From NCBI GenBank assembly GCA_033439265.1, contig JAVTVX010000026.1, positions 8,929,001-8,993,000 on the forward strand: a stretch of DNA of 64,000 bases, read 5' to 3'. This document shows, in pieces, positions 1-12,194 of the stretch; position 1 is the first letter of the stretch, and each line of letters opens with the position of its first letter. The position numbers were made by a program, and so were the translations under genes. The DNA comes from Dillenia suffruticosa (Eukaryota; Streptophyta; Magnoliopsida; Dilleniales; Dilleniaceae). The notes beneath the pieces are model-generated. The model was not told the DNA's origin. It did no database searches and worked only from the letters and a program-made list of their open reading frames with translations.

Positions 1-32
1 TCCAAGATTTTTCCTACTCATAATATATGCCT

Positions 33-616
33 TCAACCAAAAATTTCTCTAAAGATGTTTGTATAGTTTCCTCCTCTAGGTCTATGTACATGAGCAACAA
101 TCAAATGAAGAATTCTTTCAAGGAACCCTAAGTCCATAACATTTGTGTTCACAACAGTCAAGTTATCATCATTATACACTTTTCTAGAATTCTCCAAATA
201 AATGGATTTTATGTAGGGTTCACATTTGTCATACGTTACCCATGCCATAAAATTTTCTCTACAAATAATCCTAAGAGTGACTTCAATCATTTTCCCATAC
301 ATATAGGTTCTAAAAGCACATAAAATAAAGTCATCATCCAGAGTAATGCATGTCTAATTCTCAACCCCATAGAGATTAATTTAATATAATTATGGAATAA
401 CTTGATTACCTTTCCATGAATGAACTTATTAGGAATCATAAGCCAATTAGAGTATACCTCATTCAAATGCTCTTTGTACTTGAATTTGACCTTTCTTAGG
501 AACACCCAATCAATCAATCTCCCTTGATTGACTTTCCTTCGTGAGAATAATTTCTCATTATAGTTCGATCTATTCGAGTGATTGAAACTTATGAGTATTG
601 AATTGGGGAATGGCAT
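33..616 (-). pseudogene. decayed plant transposon-associated ORF (Transposase_32-like), two overlapping pieces
   Basis: Two minus-strand reading frames (616-287 and 302-33) together read like one broken protein. The first has a segment around RLIDWVFLRKVKFKYKEHL and the second ends near LIVAHVHRPRGGNY. The spacing and the closing HxxxxHxxxPRGGNY pattern resemble the plant-specific 'putative plant transposon protein' domain often found beside retrotransposons. The pieces lie downstream of the copia A RNase H on the same strand, the position of the extra ORF in some plant copia elements. Family assignment is from memory of the domain pattern only. It is clearly not intact and could be unrelated debris. 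Confidence 0.3.
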
Positions 617-1190
617 CAGTCGGTTGAGGTGGCGAAGGAGGTTTCGAAGAAATGGGTTTTGCAGATGAGGGTTTTGAAGATGATGACTTAGTTCAGGTTT
701 TGTAGGAGGTTTAGACGATATTGATTATTTAAAGATAGACAATTTTTGTTTAGAGCCATCACAGTTTAGGGTTTCACGGATACAAGTCGCCTAGGGTTTC
801 AGATGAGTGCAATTCGCCTAGAAAGAGAAAGATGAAAATTTGAATTTGGGAATAGAAAGAGACGGATCGATATGTTAACCGTTCATATTCCATTTTGCAT
901 GTCATAGATTAATATGTTTTCGTGCACGTCAATTTGTTTTAAAGAGGTCCAAAGGCTAGTGGGTCGACAAATTTTTATAGACATCGACCTGATATCAACT
1001 ACTATGCATGTCGACATATTAACATACAGGGCGAGAAGACCATGTGTGTTTTTAGTTTTCCAGTAGTAGGTCGACATGATTTCTAAGACAATGGTTAGTA
1101 GGTCAACAAGGCTATATACTTTTCAATTAGTTGACACCCTTATGAAATAGGTTGACATAAAATTCATTTTCCAGATTTTCACATACTCTG
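617..1190. other. non-coding sequence with repeated GTCGAC/GTTGACAT-like words, probable copia A LTR or 3' region
   Basis: No convincing gene. From about 890 the sequence repeatedly shows words such as gtcgacat, gttgacat and ggtcaacaag. The same words recur at 27840-28223 and 37102-37420, which I assign to the copia A 5' LTR. The simplest reading is that 880-1190 is the matching piece of the 3' LTR or the untranslated region just outside the polyprotein. I could not align the copies base for base, so the exact LTR edge is not placed. Confidence 0.35.
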
Positions 1191-1214
1191 TTTTTCAAAA
1201 TTCTCTCTTACTTT

Positions 1215-3437
1215 TCCATTTCAGTCATTCCTAACTCTCTTTAGTTCAAAAAATTTATTCTTATCTGGTGGCTTGGTAAAAATATCAGCAATCTATTTTT
1301 TAGACTCTATATAATCAAAAATAATTTCATTTTTCAATACATGTTATCTGATAAAGTATCATCTCACTTTTATGTGTTTGGTTCAAGAATGATACACTTG
1401 GTTTTTAGTCAGATTTATAACACTTGTGTTGTCATATTTTATAGGAACACAATCAAAATTTATACCAAAATCCTTCATTTAATACTTAATCTACAAAATT
1501 TGTACAGTACATTGTCCAACAGAGACATAATCAGATTTGCTTGTTGACAACGCTACACTACTTTGTTTTTTGGAAGATTAGGATACTAACATGCTTTCAA
1601 AGTATTGGCAAGTACCACTGGTACTTTTTCTATCCAATTTACATCTCGCAGAGTTTGCATCAAAGAATCCATGTAATTAAAAACTTGAGTTTCTATCATA
1701 CCAAAAGTCTAGATGTATGGTGTCCTTAACATATCTAAAAATTCTTTTAACTGCAACCAAATGGGATTCCTTTGGATCTATTAGAATCTTGTATAAAGAC
1801 ATACACTGAATTGTATGTCTTGTCTCAAGACAATGAGATACAAAAGTGATCCAATCATATTTTTATATAATTTTTGATATATTGATTTGTCATTTTCATT
1901 CTTATCTAATTTTAAACTCGTGCACATAAGTGTGGCATTTCCTTTATATTCACTGAACCCAAATTTTTTAATGAGATCATTAATATATTTTGATTGATTG
2001 ATAAATATTTTATTTTTAGATTGTTTAATTTGAAATTCTAGAAAATAGTTTAACTTTCCCATCATACTCATTTCAAACTCTCCTTATATTTTTTCTACAA
2101 AATTTTCACAAATTTTTATACTTGTTCCTCCAAAAATTGTATCATTTACATATATTTGGATTATTAGAAAATTAAGTTCTTTTCTTTTAATAAAGAGAGT
2201 TATATCAATATTTTCTCTCTCGAATTTGTTTTCAATTAAAAAATTGTTTACTTTTTCATACCAAACTCTAGGAGTTTGTTTTAATCAATACTTTGGTTAG
2301 TTTAAAAACATGTTCTGAATATTTAGGATCTTTAAAGTTAAGAGATTATTTTACATACACAGTTTCATTTAAATAACTATTTAAAAAGACACTTTTAACA
2401 TCCATTTGATACAATTTGAAATTCATATAACAGGAGAAGGATAGAAATATTATAATAGTTTTTAATTTAACCACTGGAGTATACGTTTTATCATAGTCAA
2501 TTCCTTCCTCCTGGCTATATCATTTGGCTACTAATCTTGTTTTATTTCTTGTAATTGTTCCATATCCATCAAGTTTATTTATAAAAACCTACTTAATTCC
2601 AATTACGGATTGATTTTTTGGTTTAGGAATAAACTTTCATATTTTATTTCTTTCATATTGATTCAATTCATCTTGCATAACCACTATCCAATTCTCATCT
2701 CCTAATACTTTCTTGACATTCTTAGGTTCTTTCTGAGAGACGAACGCCACATATTCACATTGATTCTGTAGGGCTGATCTAGTTTTAACATCAGATTTTA
2801 TATCACCTATTATGTTTTCTATGTTGACATCTTTTTTAATTTGAGAATATTTAATTTCTTGCTCTTGTTGAATTTCTTTTTTTTTTCATCTTATTCAGTC
2901 ACTTCATTGGTTTCCTTTTTTTTTTTTGAGAATTTAAACTCTCTGTAAATTCCAATTCATTAAAGTTTTTTATTAATTCTTCATCATCCAATCTTTTTTG
3001 TGAGTATCATTTTCTTCGTTAAATTCTACATGAATTGATTTTTCAACTATCATGGTTATTTTGTTATAGATTCTATTTGTCTTACCCACTGTCGAATATC
3101 TTAAAAATATTCTCTCATTACTTTTGGTGTTAAATTTTCCTAAAACTTCTTTTCCATTATTCAAAATATAGCATTTGTATCCGAAAATTAGGTTATGTTA
3201 GGTTTCCTTTCTTTATAGAGTTCATAGGGAGTTTTCTTTAGTATAAGTCTAATTAAAGAACCCCCAAATGTATTTAAAGAAGTCATCAAAGATCACAAAT
3301 TCATAATATTTTCCTCTTAAACTTTGAGTTCTAGTTGGTTCGAATAAATCTATGTGCAAAAGTTCCAAAGGCTTGCTAATAAATACACAATTTTTGGATT
3401 TAAAGAAACTTTTGATTTGTTTTCCTTTCATGCTTGC
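1215..3437 (-). pseudogene. copia A: integrase - reverse transcriptase - RNase H remains (3' half of pol)
   Basis: Read on the minus strand, the order is typical of Ty1/copia. An integrase start (3437-3249, LELLHIDLFEPTRTQ) keeps the first catalytic Asp. Then come the integrase C-terminal part (3164-2973), a decayed RT region, the RT thumb/connection (2071-1781, KLNYFLEFQIKQ ... KYINDLIKKFG ... IGSLLYL) and an RNase H tail ending with IADIFTKP near 1260. Comparison with copia C shows that roughly 320 bp of the integrase core are missing around 3255, removing the second Asp and the Glu of the DDE triad. There are many stops. The 5' part of the element lies at 13650-16060, displaced by the gypsy insertion whose left TSD abuts this fragment. 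It is non-functional. Confidence 0.85.
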
Positions 3438-3442
3438 GTTAC
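3438..3442. repeat. target-site duplication GTTAC, left copy (gypsy insertion)
   Basis: GTTAC directly precedes the TG of the left LTR and recurs directly after the CA of the right LTR. Joining the flanks at one copy restores the copia sequence seen uninterrupted in copia C at about 59435-59460. Confidence 0.95.
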
Positions 3443-4876
3443 TGATAACATGCAATTTATTGAATTCATTATTGTTATCATGGTTTGAATTTGAATTGTT
3501 TAATGGACTAATGGTTGGTTTTATTGAATTTTATTTTTAGGAGATTGAAATTGAAGATTTGGAGCAAATTGGGCTTAATAAGGCAATTTTGGAACTAATT
3601 GGGTCAAGACATCTTATTGGACTTTGAAGAAGAGGAGTTTGAATTTTAATTTCAGCATTCTAGTAGAATTTCTAATTTTCTCAATAGGAAGAGTCCTAAT
3701 TAAATTAGAAGACTAGAAGGAAGGAAAGTTACATTATTCTTTAGGAGAAAATGTCTTCTTTCCTATTTTCTATGAAGAGGAAGAGTCCTAATCAAATTGG
3801 AAGACTAGAAGGAAGGAAAGTTTCCTATTTTCACAAAAAAGGGGCCGGCTACCTTGCTTATTTAAATACAAAAGGGGCTGCACTCAAAGACACAACATGA
3901 TACTCTCTACACAAGAAAAGGGAGGGCTGCTGCAGAGAAACAAAAATTACTCCAAGGGAGGCGGCTGCAAATTTCTGGAAGAGAGAGAAGTCATTCTCCA
4001 TTAGGTTTTTATTTCTTTCTTAAAAACATTTAGTTTTCTTTAATTTTTTTGTTGACACTTACCACCATGAGTGGCTAGTTTCTTTATTCTGATTCAAGGG
4101 GAATTTTAATCGATTGTTTTTCATTGTGAGGTTATGTATTTTATTTAATTTCTTATATTTTTAATTCAAGTATTCGTCGATTCTTGGTTTATTTTTATGA
4201 AGGATTGGTATTGGTTAATCTGACAATTTAATTCAATATCAATTTTTCTACTGCATCCAGGATTTCAGTGATCCGTAATTGTCATGCATGAATGGTACGA
4301 GTAGCAAATAGGTTATATATGTTTATGGGTCGTTTGCCGATATTCATTTTAATCTAAGGAATCGATAAAACAAAATCGAATAATTGTACAACTATCCTGG
4401 TTATTTGTATTTTGGTTTAACTGTTTTCACAGAACTTAATGTTATCATTATTTGATATGGAACGCTATCGTGCCCAGTCGATTAATGATAAATTTTGATT
4501 GGATGCTGGGTTTGATCAATTATTTTAGGAAAACACAAGATTTATTATGACTATCCTAATAGATTTAAGGTTAAATGCTTGAATTGCAAGAATAATATTT
4601 TCAACCAATGATCAATAAGACAATCAGGATCGGAGTTTGGTGAATTGAATTTCTTCTTTAAATTTTAGTATTTTTGCATATTTGATTTGCCTTTTAATTT
4701 TAGTTATTTAATTTTGATTTAGGAATTTATTTTGTAAACCCCTTATTTTATTTTGGCATTTACTAAGGAGTTAAGTTAACATAGTTCCCTTGGGATTCAA
4801 CCTGGTAACCACTATTGCTACAGTTTGTTGCATTGGGGGAATCAGTATTAATTTGAGGGATTCGAGAACCCGACCA
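3443..4876 (+). repeat. gypsy element, 5' LTR
   Basis: Starts TGATAACATGC and ends GAACCCGACCA. It aligns along its whole length with 12195-13644. It lacks 16 bp present in the right copy near 13378. The stretch 3838-3905 (tatttaaatacaaaag) could be the TATA region of the retrotransposon promoter, because a TATTTAAATA box lies well upstream of the PBS, but the transcription start is not determinable here. Confidence 0.93.
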
Positions 4877-4881
4877 AATTT

Positions 4882-4899
4882 TGGTGCCGTTGCCGGGGA
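4882..4899 (+). other. primer-binding site, tRNA-Asp type
   Basis: Eighteen bases, TGGTGCCGTTGCCGGGGA, begin five bases after the LTR. They are complementary to the 3' end of plant tRNA-Asp except for one position (T where TGGC would be expected). This primer choice is usual for Athila-type elements. Confidence 0.88.
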
Positions 4900-4953
4900 A
4901 CTATTTTGATTTCTTAGTTGTGTTATCTTTATTATTTGTTTTGCTAACCTTTT

Positions 4954-5949
4954 ATGACCCGTTCTTCTTAAGGAAGTAAATTGGAATATATTTCTGAAAT
5001 TGAGAAAACTGCTCGCCGATTGAGAAAGGAGGCCAGACAGAGGAAAGGTAAGTTACGCCGAAAACTAATTTTTGACATTGATTTGACAAATTGTGACAGG
5101 TCTATTTTTGAAGAAAAAAAAGAAAAGATGGCCGACCGTGAGAGAACCTTGAAGGAATTGGCTGCACCTAATTTAAATCAACAATCCTTGTGCATCGAAT
5201 ACCCAACTCTTGAGGTAGCATTCGAACTTAAATCTGGTTTGATTCACTTACTGCCTACTTTTTGTGGTCTCCCAGGTGAGGATCCACATAATAATTTGAA
5301 AGAATTTCATGTTGTCTGTTCGAGTATGAAACCCCAAGGAGTGACTGAGGAGCAGATTAAGTTGAGAGCCTTTCCCTTTTCCCTGAAAGATAAGACAAAG
5401 GATTGGTTGTACTACCTACCTCCGGGTTCAATAAATACATGGAATGGGATACAGAGATTATTTTTAGAAAAATTTTTCCCTGCATCTAGAGCTGCCAACA
5501 TTCGAAAGGAGATATGTGGGATCAGACAGATTAGCGGAGAAACATTATATGAATACTTTGAGAGGTTCAAACAATTCTGTGCTAGCTATCCACATCATCA
5601 AATACCGGAACAACTCTTGATTCAATATTTTTATGAGGGACTTCTACCCATGGATAGAAGTATGGTAGATGCGGCCAGCGGAGGAGCCTTGGTAAATAGA
5701 ACACCTGAAGAAGCCAGACAATTGATCACAAATATGGCAGAAAATTCTCAACAATTTGGGTTGAGAACAGATGGAGTTATGAAACGTGTCAATGAGGTAA
5801 GTCATTCTCACCTTGAAAATCAAATTTCTGAATTGACTGCTTTGGTTCGTCAGATGGCTGTAGGACAAATACATGCAACCAAAGCCTGTGGCATATGCTC
5901 GATACCTGGACTCTGCAAGAAGATTCTACTCATCAAGCAAATACCGTAG
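4954..5949 (+). pseudogene. gypsy gag, N-terminal and capsid part
   Basis: The likely original start is the ATG at 4954. An in-frame TAA at 4969-4971 cuts it after five codons, and the open part runs from 4972 to the stop at 5947-5949. The protein has a basic N-terminus (EIEKTARRLRKEARQRKGK) and then the retrotransposon-gag capsid domain in the middle third (RAFPFSLKDKTKDWLYYLP, RQISGETLYEYFERFKQF, YFYEGLLPMDRSMVDAASGG). A CxxC (ACGIC) begins a zinc-knuckle-like segment, but the following residues are lost. A deletion near 5908-5910 throws the frame, and the downstream gag continues in another frame from 5910. The role in a live element would be packaging of the RNA into particles. Confidence 0.85.
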
Positions 5950-7451
5950 GAGGATTTCCTAGCCAACCTCAAAGGAAGTACGATCCCTACTCAACTTATT
6001 ATAATCCCGGTTAGCGAGATCATCCAAATCTGAGTTACGGGAATCAAGGAGGACAGACAAGATATCCTCCTCAGCAATTCAATAGGCCATCACATACACC
6101 AACACAATCGTCTAATTTAGGTATGTCCCTAGAAGATATTGTAAAAGCTCTCGCGACTAACACTCAACAATTTCAACAGGAAACAAGAGCTAGCATTCAA
6201 AACTTGGGAAATCAAATCACTCAGCTAGCTACTTCAGTTAGTAATTTGGAGCGTCAAAATGCAGGGAAATTACCTTCACAAATGGTAATAAACTCTAAGG
6301 AAAATGCTAGTGCAATGGTATTGAGGAGTGGGAACGAAGTGCAATCAAAACTACCATCACCCAAAAAGAGAAATGAGAAGAAAGATGAAGAGGAAGAAGC
6401 CGAAGTTGCCAATGAAAATCCAAACAAGGTAAATTCTAATTCTCTTTTATCTACGAGTTCTAACACAGTTGCACCACCTTTTCCTAGCAGGTTTGAAAAT
6501 TCCAAAAAGAAAGACTATGAAAAAGAGGTTTGGGAAACTTTCAAGAAGGTAGAAATAAACATACCTTTGTTGGATGCCATCAAGCAAATTCCCAAATATG
6601 CAAAGTCTTTGAAGGAACTGTGCACAAACAAGAGGACAATGAGAGGTAATGAGAAAATAAGGGTGGGGGAGAACGTGTCTGCTGTTATAAAGAGATCCCT
6701 ACCCGAGAAGTGTTCAGATCCAGGTATGTTCACTTTACCCTGTGTTATCAGTTTAAGGAAATTTGAACGTGCTATGCTAGATTTAGGAGCATCAATCAAT
6801 GTCATGCCATATTCTATTTATATTGCTCTAAATCTAGGTCCCCTAAAGGAAACTAAAGTGATTATTCAATTGGCTGACCGTTCTGTCGTGTATCCAGAAG
6901 GGATTGTTGAAGATGTTTTGGTGCGGGTTAATGAGTTAATTTTTCCAGCAGATTTTTATATCTTAAAAATGGATGACGACGCCGTTACAAATTCAGCACC
7001 GCTACTATTGGGGAGACTGTTCAAGAAAACGGCAAAAACAAAAATAGACGTGGATGATGGTACACATTCCGTCGAATTTGACGGCGAGATTGTTAAATTC
7101 AATATTTTTGAGGCCATGAGATACCCAAATAAGTGTCATTCGATTTGTTCCGTTAATGTCATTGATTCAATTGTGTAGGAAATCTTTGAAGAAGAAAATG
7201 ACACAAGTTTTGAATTGGATACGCAATTGAACACCAAAGAAGAGATGACCGAAACTTGTGAAATTTCAGAATCAATATTGGAACAACAATCAAGGTCTTT
7301 AAATTCGAGCACCACATTTCCTGTTTCTTACAAGAAAATGTTACCTTCCGTTTTGCAGGCTCCAACATTGGAATTGAAGACTTTGCCGGATCATCTCAAA
7401 TATGTATACTTAGGTGATGAAGAGACCTTACCCATTATCATAGCAAGATAG
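5910..7451 (+). pseudogene. gypsy gag C-terminus and aspartic protease
   Basis: This frame picks up the gag tail (GGFPSQPQRKYDPYS, then a Gln/Asn-rich stretch), continues through a coiled region (IQNLGNQITQLATSVSNLERQN) and enters a retropepsin-like domain. The domain has DLGASINVMP at 6780-6809 and ends with LLLGRLF near 7005-7025. DLGAS rather than DTGAS is normal in Athila-type elements. Nonsense codons lie at 6012-6014 (TAG, where RDHPN is normally preceded by Trp), 7176-7178 (TAG) and 7449-7451 (TAG). All are in the same frame as the RT that follows, so this was one continuous polyprotein. Confidence 0.85.
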
Positions 7452-8975
7452 TTGACGGAAGAACAAGAAAATCAGCTACTCCAAGTTTTAAAAGAGCACA
7501 AAACAGCAATTGGTTGGACTTTAGTCGATATAAAGGGTATTAGTCCCTCGATTTGCATGCATCGAATCCTTCTAGAAGAGGACACTAAGCCAATGAGGGA
7601 ATCGCAAAGAAAGATGAATCCAATCATGAAAGAAGTGGTGATGAAGGAGATTCTCAAACTTTTGGACGAAGGCATAATTTATCCAATTTCTGACAGCAAG
7701 TGGGTTAGCCCAATTCATGTGATACCAAAGAAAACAGGAATCACGGTGGTAAGAAATCAAGACAATGAGTTGGTACCTATGCGAGTGCAAAATGGTTGGC
7801 GAATGGTCATTGATTTTAGAAAGCTCAATTTAGCTACTCGAAAGGACCACTTCCCTCTACCCTTTATTGATCAAATGTTAGAGAGATTAGCCGAAAAATC
7901 ATTCTTTTGTTTTCTTGATGGTTTTTCAGGCTATTATCAAATCGTGATTGCACAGAAAGATCAAAAAAAGACTACATTCACATGTCCATTTGGAACATTT
8001 GCTTATAGAAGGATGCCTTTCGGTCTATGTAATGCCCTAGGTACATTCCAAAGATGTATGCTGAGCATTTTTTCTGAATATATTGAAAATTGTATTGAGG
8101 TATTTATGGATGATTTCACTGTTTACGGTGACTCGTTTGATAGTTGTCTAGGGCATTTGATCAAAATTTTAAAAAGATACATGGAAACGAACTTGGTTTT
8201 GAACTATGAAAAATGTCATTTCATGGTGAAAGAAGACATAGTGTTAGGGCATGTGATTTCTCATAGGGGTATTGAGGTAGATAAGGCGAAGGTTGATTTG
8301 ATCAAGAGTTTACCTTACCCTACAAATGTTAGGGAAATACGTGGTTTTCTTGGACATGCAGGTTTTTATTGCAAGTTTATTCAAGACTTCTCAAAAATTG
8401 CCTTGCCATTATCCAAGTTGCTTCAGAAAGATGTACCTTTCGAGTTTGGAGAAAAATGCAAGGAAGCCTTCGACAAGCTCAAAAACCTGTTAATTACTGT
8501 ACCAATCATTCAACCACCTGATTGGAATTTACCTTTTGAGATCATGTGCGATGCAAGCAATTTTGCTGTGGGAGCAGTTCTTGGCCAGCGGATTGATAAG
8601 AAGAGTCACGTCATTTACTACGCTTCAAGGACATTGAACGCTGCTCAATGCAACTACACCACCATCGAAAAAGAGCTCTTGGCCATTGTTTTTGCTTTAG
8701 ATAAATTCAGATCCTATTTACTTGGTTCTAAAGTAATTGTGTATTCTGATCATGCAGTTTTGAAATATCTATTGGCAAAAAAGGAGTCGAAACCCAGGTT
8801 GATACGGTGGATTCTCCTATTGCAAGAATTTGATTTTAACATCAAGGATCGAAGTGGAGCTGAGAATTTGGTAGCTGATCATCTAAGCAGGTTAGTGAAT
8901 GAAGAAGATCCATTACCTATTTCTGAAAATTTTCCCGATAAGCAGTTATTTCACTTGAAAGGTACTATTCCTTAG
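7452..8975 (+). pseudogene. gypsy reverse transcriptase and RNase H
   Basis: The longest open stretch of the element (507 codons) lacks its own start: it continues the upstream frame after the TAG at 7449. RT motifs in order are [51 protein letters not shown] and the catalytic FMDDF at residues 218-222. The segment after FGLCNA reads LGTFQ where the family normally has PATFQ, so even this part carries substitutions. RNase H follows with its first Asp in [15 protein letters not shown] (about residue 367), then [19 protein letters not shown] and [14 protein letters not shown]. It ends at a TAG (8973-8975) that replaces the Trp of the usual PWYADIVNYL. Confidence 0.92.
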
Positions 8976-10271
8976 TATGCAGATATTGTGAATTATTTGG
9001 TTACACACATTTTGCCTAGTGATCTTAGTAAGTCAAGGAAGGATAAAATTCGATGTGAGGCAAAATATTATGTGTGGGATGAGCCATATTTGTGAAAATT
9101 TTCTTCTGACCAAATAATTAGGAGATGTGTCCCAGAGAATGAACATAGATCCATTTTAGCATTTTGTCATAGTTATACTTGTGGGGGACATTTTGGACCA
9201 CGGAGAACCGCAAGAAAAGTTTTAGATAGTGGGTTATATTGGGAAACCTTGTTTAAAGATGCTTACTTATTTTGTAAAAGTTGTGATAGATGTCAGAGAA
9301 CAGAATCTTTGTCCCATAGAAATGAGATGCCCCAAACTCCCATTCTTGTTTGTGAAATATTTGATATATGGGGTATTGATTTTATGGGTCCATTTCCTTC
9401 GTCTTGTGGATATGCTTACATTCTTTTGGCTGTTGATTATGTATCAAAATGGGTGGAAGCAAAGGCCACCAGGACTGACGATTCTAAATCTGTTGTAGGT
9501 TTTATCAAGACTAACATTTTTAGCAGGTTTGGGATCCCTAGAGCCATCATAAGTGATCAAGGGAGCCATTTTTGTAATCGCGCAATCGAAGCATTGATGA
9601 AAAAATATGGTGTACATCACCGGATTGCTACGGCATACCACCCTCAGATGAATGGACAAGCCGAAGTTTCCAACCGTGAAGTTAAATCCATTTTAGAAAA
9701 GACAGTTAACCCGGGTCGAAAGGATTGGAGTTTACGTTTAGATGATGCACTGTGGGCGTACCGGACAGCTTTCAAAATGCCAATAGGGATGTCTCCTTAT
9801 AGGTTAGTTTTTGGGAAATCCTGTCATTTACCGGTGGAAGTTGAGCATAAAGCATATTGGGCAGTCAAACGTTGCAATATGAAGATGGATGAAGCCGGTG
9901 AGTCAAGAAAACTGCAACTACAAGAACTTGAAGAGTTGAGATTAGAGGCCTATGAGAACTCGAGGATTTATAAAGAGAAAACTAAATTGTTTCAAGATGG
10001 TATGATCTTAAGGAAATAATTTGAGATTGGGCAAAAAGTGCTTCTATATAATTCTCGACTCAAACTCATGCCAAGTAAGTTGCATTCTCGATGGATTGGT
10101 CCATTTATTGTCAATAATGTATTTTCTCATGGTGCAGTGGAAATCAAAAGTCTTGACACAAACAAGAGTTTCAAAGTGAATGGGCATAGGTTGAAGATAT
10201 TTCACGATGAGATGGAGATTTCTACAATGTTGGACATTGCATTGATGCCTCCAAATTATTCTTCTGACTGA
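8976..10271 (+). pseudogene. gypsy integrase and pol C-terminus
   Basis: Same frame as the RT. After YADIVNYLVTHIL comes a TGA at 9093-9095 in place of a Trp or Phe codon, then the HHCC zinc finger (CHSY, GGHFG, CKSCDRC). The DDE core has IDFMGPFP, then ISDQGSHF, then GQAEVSNRE, with 35 residues between the second Asp and the Glu. From 9249 the frame is open to a TAA at 10017-10019, which interrupts [14 protein letters not shown]. The remaining 84 codons ([20 protein letters not shown]) are the C-terminal domain and end at the natural TGA 10269-10271. No chromodomain is present, as expected for Athila-type elements. Confidence 0.9.
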
Positions 10272-12180
10272 ATCAAACATGAAGACCGTCGAGCATAACG
10301 ACGTTAAACACTTGCGCTTGTTGGGAGGCAACCCAAAATTTTTTTTTTAGAGTTTGATTTAATTTTTAGTTATTTCATTTTTTTCAATTTTAAATGTTTT
10401 CTTAGTGTTATTTATCCATTCTCTTAATTTTTTGCATGTGTTCAGCAATTTTCTCAGGCCAAGACACAAATAGAGTGATAGTCAGCTTTCGGACAGAAGC
10501 AGTCCTGGCATTAGGGCATGATCACGCGGTTTCTACAACCCAATAAATTTTTTGGAAAAATGTGCTAGTTGCGACTGCCCAAACCGAAGGACTCATAGAG
10601 CAGACCTCGCATTCTCCACAGTGCCCGCCATCACCTTAGGGGAGTACTCTCGTTTTTCTTCTTCCTTTTCATTGTCCTTTTTTCTTGCCTAACATCTTTC
10701 ATTTTTTGAGATTAGTTTTCAATTGTGCTAACTGTGAATTTCTTTAGCATTGTGTCTCAAATTCTCATCTTTTGCATACATTGAGGACAATGTAGTATTT
10801 AGGTATGGGGGAGGATTTTCATGCCAATGTCATTTCTTCTATTTTTCTTTGGAACTTCGTACTCTCTGGATTTTGTCGGATAATGATTTTGAGTTAGTAT
10901 ACATTGTTGATTTGAGTTTGAAATGCATGAAAGAGACAAGTGTGATTAGTTATTTTTGGATAAAATTGTTTTAAAGTGTCCCATTGATCTTGATGATTGA
11001 GTCATTTGAAAATGTGATAGATTTGATACAACATTGCACAATTTTTGTGAGAATTTGAGCCTTAAGAGCATGTCATCAAATTTGCTCTAATCTTTCTTCA
11101 TGAATGTGCATCAATCTTAGTGTGTTTATTCTAGAACTTGCTTTGCTATGCTTTTTGAGACCATATCAATGAGTTCATACATTAATATGATGGGAGCATT
11201 TAGGTTTACCCATTTTAGCTCTCGAAAACAAACCTTCCTGTGCATAATTTTTCTCTTAGTGAAACCCTTTGTGCTTATATCCCTTTTCTTTGCTTTAACC
11301 TCATTAATTAACACATAGCCTTCTTTTTATGTTTCACCTTTTATTTGGTCCTTATATTAAAGAAGCATGGGATTTGAGCATATATTTAGTGGTTATTTGC
11401 AAAGGGAATGAGATACTTCTATTGTGAGATTTATTTTCGGGAAGTTGATTATATACTTGGGGTGGATTGCATATGCGCGGCATTTTTCATTGATCCTCAT
11501 TTAGTTTCCTTATTCATAAAAAAAAAGGAAAAAAAGAGAAGGAAAAGAAAAAGAAAAAGAAGAAATTCCCAAAAGTTGAAATTGGGGTATTTGAAGCGAA
11601 AATGTGAAAAGTTTGATTGAGAGATGATTATGATCTTGATTGGGGTATCTTTCTTTTGGCTTGATTGTATTTCATAATATGGGATATAAGGGATATGCTC
11701 TTGACATATTTCTTTGATATATTTATTACATGATACATTTATCCTTTTACCCTTCCTTTACCCAAGCCACGTTACAACCCGTACAAAGACCCCCGGATTT
11801 TTGTTTTGAATTCATATAAGTAGTGGTGGAGATTTGATAAATAAGCAAGCTTATGGTAATAGCATACTATGTTTTGATTTTGAGAGTTATTGATAAATTT
11901 CTCTTAAACACTTTGAGTGTATAAAGTGAAATCCTTGTGAGGGTATTGAATCTTGATGCATTGAATTTTGATGAGATTATTGAGCTTGATGGGATGCTTA
12001 TATTTTCTTTTAAAGTTTTAAAACTATGATCATTTGCTCTCTGGATTGTTATTTTTGCTTGAATTTTTTCGATGTGTGCTGTTTTGAAATTATTTAAAGA
12101 TGAATTGGAGGGGAAGGAGTGAAGAAGAGAATACTTGTGTGACATTAACCTAATGAATGCTTGAGGACAAGCATTGGTTT
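10272..12180 (+). other. gypsy 3' non-coding region
   Basis: About 1.9 kb between the pol stop and the polypurine tract. An env-like ORF would sit here in Athila elements, but none is readable. Visible items are a short conserved block just after pol (gacgttaaacacttgcgctt, then gttgggaggcaaccca, 10306-10336), an internal G-rich tract at 10781-10814 and a purine-rich tract at 11519-11580. The small ORFs here look like chance. Confidence 0.7.
10781..10814 (+). other. internal polypurine-like tract resembling the 3' PPT
   Basis: ttgaggacaa followed by 16 bases and tatgggggagga. The same ttgaggacaa word stands at 12161 ahead of the true PPT (ggtgtgggggaat). The matching layout suggests a second plus-strand priming site or an old internal duplication of the PPT region. 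Confidence 0.45.
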
Positions 12181-12194
12181 GGTGTGGGGGAATT
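12181..12194 (+). other. gypsy polypurine tract
   Basis: ggtgtgggggaatt lies immediately before the TG of the 3' LTR. It is the expected primer site for plus-strand DNA synthesis. Confidence 0.85.
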
